In this document: piece after piece, positions 63,552 through 64,000 of the stretch | Layout of the letters: each line of letters opens with the position of its first letter | Numbering within the stretch: position 1 is the first letter of the stretch | The notes under the pieces: model-generated | The model's database searches: none | The model's input: the letters and a program-made list of their open reading frames with translations, nothing else | What the model was told of the DNA's origin: nothing | Translations under genes and position numbers: made by a program | Assembly (NCBI RefSeq): GCF_016859285.1 | Contig: NC_053410.1 | Location: 399,694 to 463,693, forward strand | Direction: 5' to 3' | Length of the DNA stretch: 64,000 nt | From: Xiphias gladius | Lineage: Eukaryota; Chordata; Actinopteri; Istiophoriformes; Xiphiidae

Positions 63552-63665
63552 TACCTGCGAGGCCTCGCTCTCCACAGTCTTCTTCAGCAGCTGGATGTCT
63601 TCAGCTGTTGGAGTCTCTGTTTCCATCGAGTACACGGCCACAGTGCTGTCGCTGTACAGCATGTA
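62158..63665 (-). CDS. ppp2r5d: PP2A regulatory subunit B56 delta, C-terminal exons (partial)
   Basis: Two terminal coding exons are visible, 63665-63555 and 62295-62158, both in phase 0. They code for [20 protein letters not shown] then VESEASQ, and [40 protein letters not shown] then NQEAL. This is the C-terminus special to the B56-delta isoform, almost identical to human PPP2R5D. B56 subunits recruit substrates with LxxIxE motifs to protein phosphatase 2A. The RRKSELPQD serine matches a known phosphorylation region of the delta tail. The HEAT-repeat body lies beyond the right edge of the window. The gene converges on mea1, as in human 6p21.1. The gene continues past position 64000, so the start is not visible. 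Confidence 0.93.
62296..63554 (-). other. ppp2r5d: ppp2r5d last intron
   Basis: 1259 bp from a GTACGC donor to TGGTTTCAG. It opens with the (CA)n array on the sense strand and otherwise is unremarkable noncoding DNA. Confidence 0.85.
63486..63544. repeat. (GT)n microsatellite next to the ppp2r5d donor
   Basis: About 29 uninterrupted GT units on the plus strand, hence CA repeats in the ppp2r5d pre-mRNA. It starts about 10 nt past the 5' splice site (GTACGCACATACACAC on the sense strand). Confidence 0.97.
63555..63665 (-). CDS. ppp2r5d: ppp2r5d penultimate exon
   Basis: 111 nt (37 codons) between ATCTACACAG and GTACGC. The first residues ([10 protein letters not shown]) differ from human, where a proline-rich stretch precedes [10 protein letters not shown]. 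The remainder is conserved. Confidence 0.9.
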
Positions 63666-64000
63666 CTGTGTAGATATACACACACAAAGTCACAACAGGT
63701 GACACTCTGCTCCCAAGCAAGTTACAAGATTATAAGAATGAATGAATTAATTCTTATAATCAGTGAACATGGCTAAACGAGCCTGCAGGTCCTTTCATTT
63801 CCACGTTTCCATCTCAGCAGATTCAACAGTTTGATTTCAGAGTGTAAGTGTGTTGTTGGGTTAAAGACAGAACCTAAAGAAGAGCTCACGTTCTTCTTCC
63901 ACACCGACAGAACTATGAAACACTGCTGATAATTTAATCAAAACACTGGAAGTGATCTGACCTCGTCCTGTGGGTGGAGTCCAGGGCGGAGAGGGTGGAG
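63666..64000 (-). other. ppp2r5d: ppp2r5d intron, continuing to the window edge
   Basis: No B56 coding homology is visible in this 335-bp stretch. The preceding exon, expected to end near a LNPQ-like sequence, must lie beyond 64000. Confidence 0.7.

Noticed and set aside
63962..64000. A B56-delta exon at the right edge (ACCCACAG acceptor-like, ACGAG then GTCAG donor-like on the minus strand)
   Set aside because: The 39 visible bases translate to a sequence unlike B56-delta, and the acceptor and donor words would define an exon of only six bases. It is more likely intron.

Overview
This window is vertebrate nuclear DNA, almost certainly from a teleost fish, most likely a percomorph. The evidence is intron-split genes with GT-AG splice sites, long (GT)n and (CA)n arrays, tRNA-derived SINEs and several non-LTR retrotransposon lineages typical of fish. 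Four genes could be assembled exon by exon. All four have human orthologues in 6p21.1. There is no operon, CRISPR array or prokaryotic-style system.

Layout: 1-14117 is upstream DNA made of decayed repeats, one well-preserved SINE with target-site duplications and microsatellites. dlk2 (+ strand) occupies 14118 to about 25900: five coding exons, 400 codons, six EGF repeats, one transmembrane segment and a poly(A) signal at 25875. From about 25.9 to 32.3 kb lie a second SINE, a broken L2-like LINE, a foldback element, a MITE with perfect 18-bp inverted ends, and minisatellites. lrrc73 (- strand, 32315-46677) has five coding exons. Its 9.1-kb intron 2 holds two internally deleted LINEs, one Tx1-like and one L1-like. 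From 47 to 50.7 kb there are repeats, a GATA/GATC-rich stretch and a CRE-containing promoter-like region. mea1 (+ strand) starts from a CpG-rich ETS/CRE promoter near 50.65 kb and codes from 52352 to 54728. ppp2r5d (- strand) enters from the right edge and ends at 62158, so mea1 and ppp2r5d converge. The DNA between them is CpG-rich and carries several CTCF-like motifs.

The genes do not form one pathway. dlk2 encodes a Delta-like membrane ligand lacking a DSL domain. lrrc73 encodes a small leucine-rich-repeat protein of unknown role. mea1 encodes an acidic conserved protein of unknown role. ppp2r5d encodes a regulatory B56 subunit of protein phosphatase 2A. What they share is old gene order.

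The most notable signal is how often tandem repeats touch splice sites or coding ends. A five-unit minisatellite forms the acceptor of dlk2 exon 4. A (GT)n array begins about 10 nt inside lrrc73 intron 3, and a (CA)n array begins about 10 nt inside the last ppp2r5d intron. A roughly 700-bp pure-purine tract fills most of mea1 intron 2. A 21-bp tandem repeat encodes a heptad repeat in the lrrc73 C-terminus. I found no convincing new molecular system. Repeat family names are given from motifs read by eye and from general knowledge, not from a database search.
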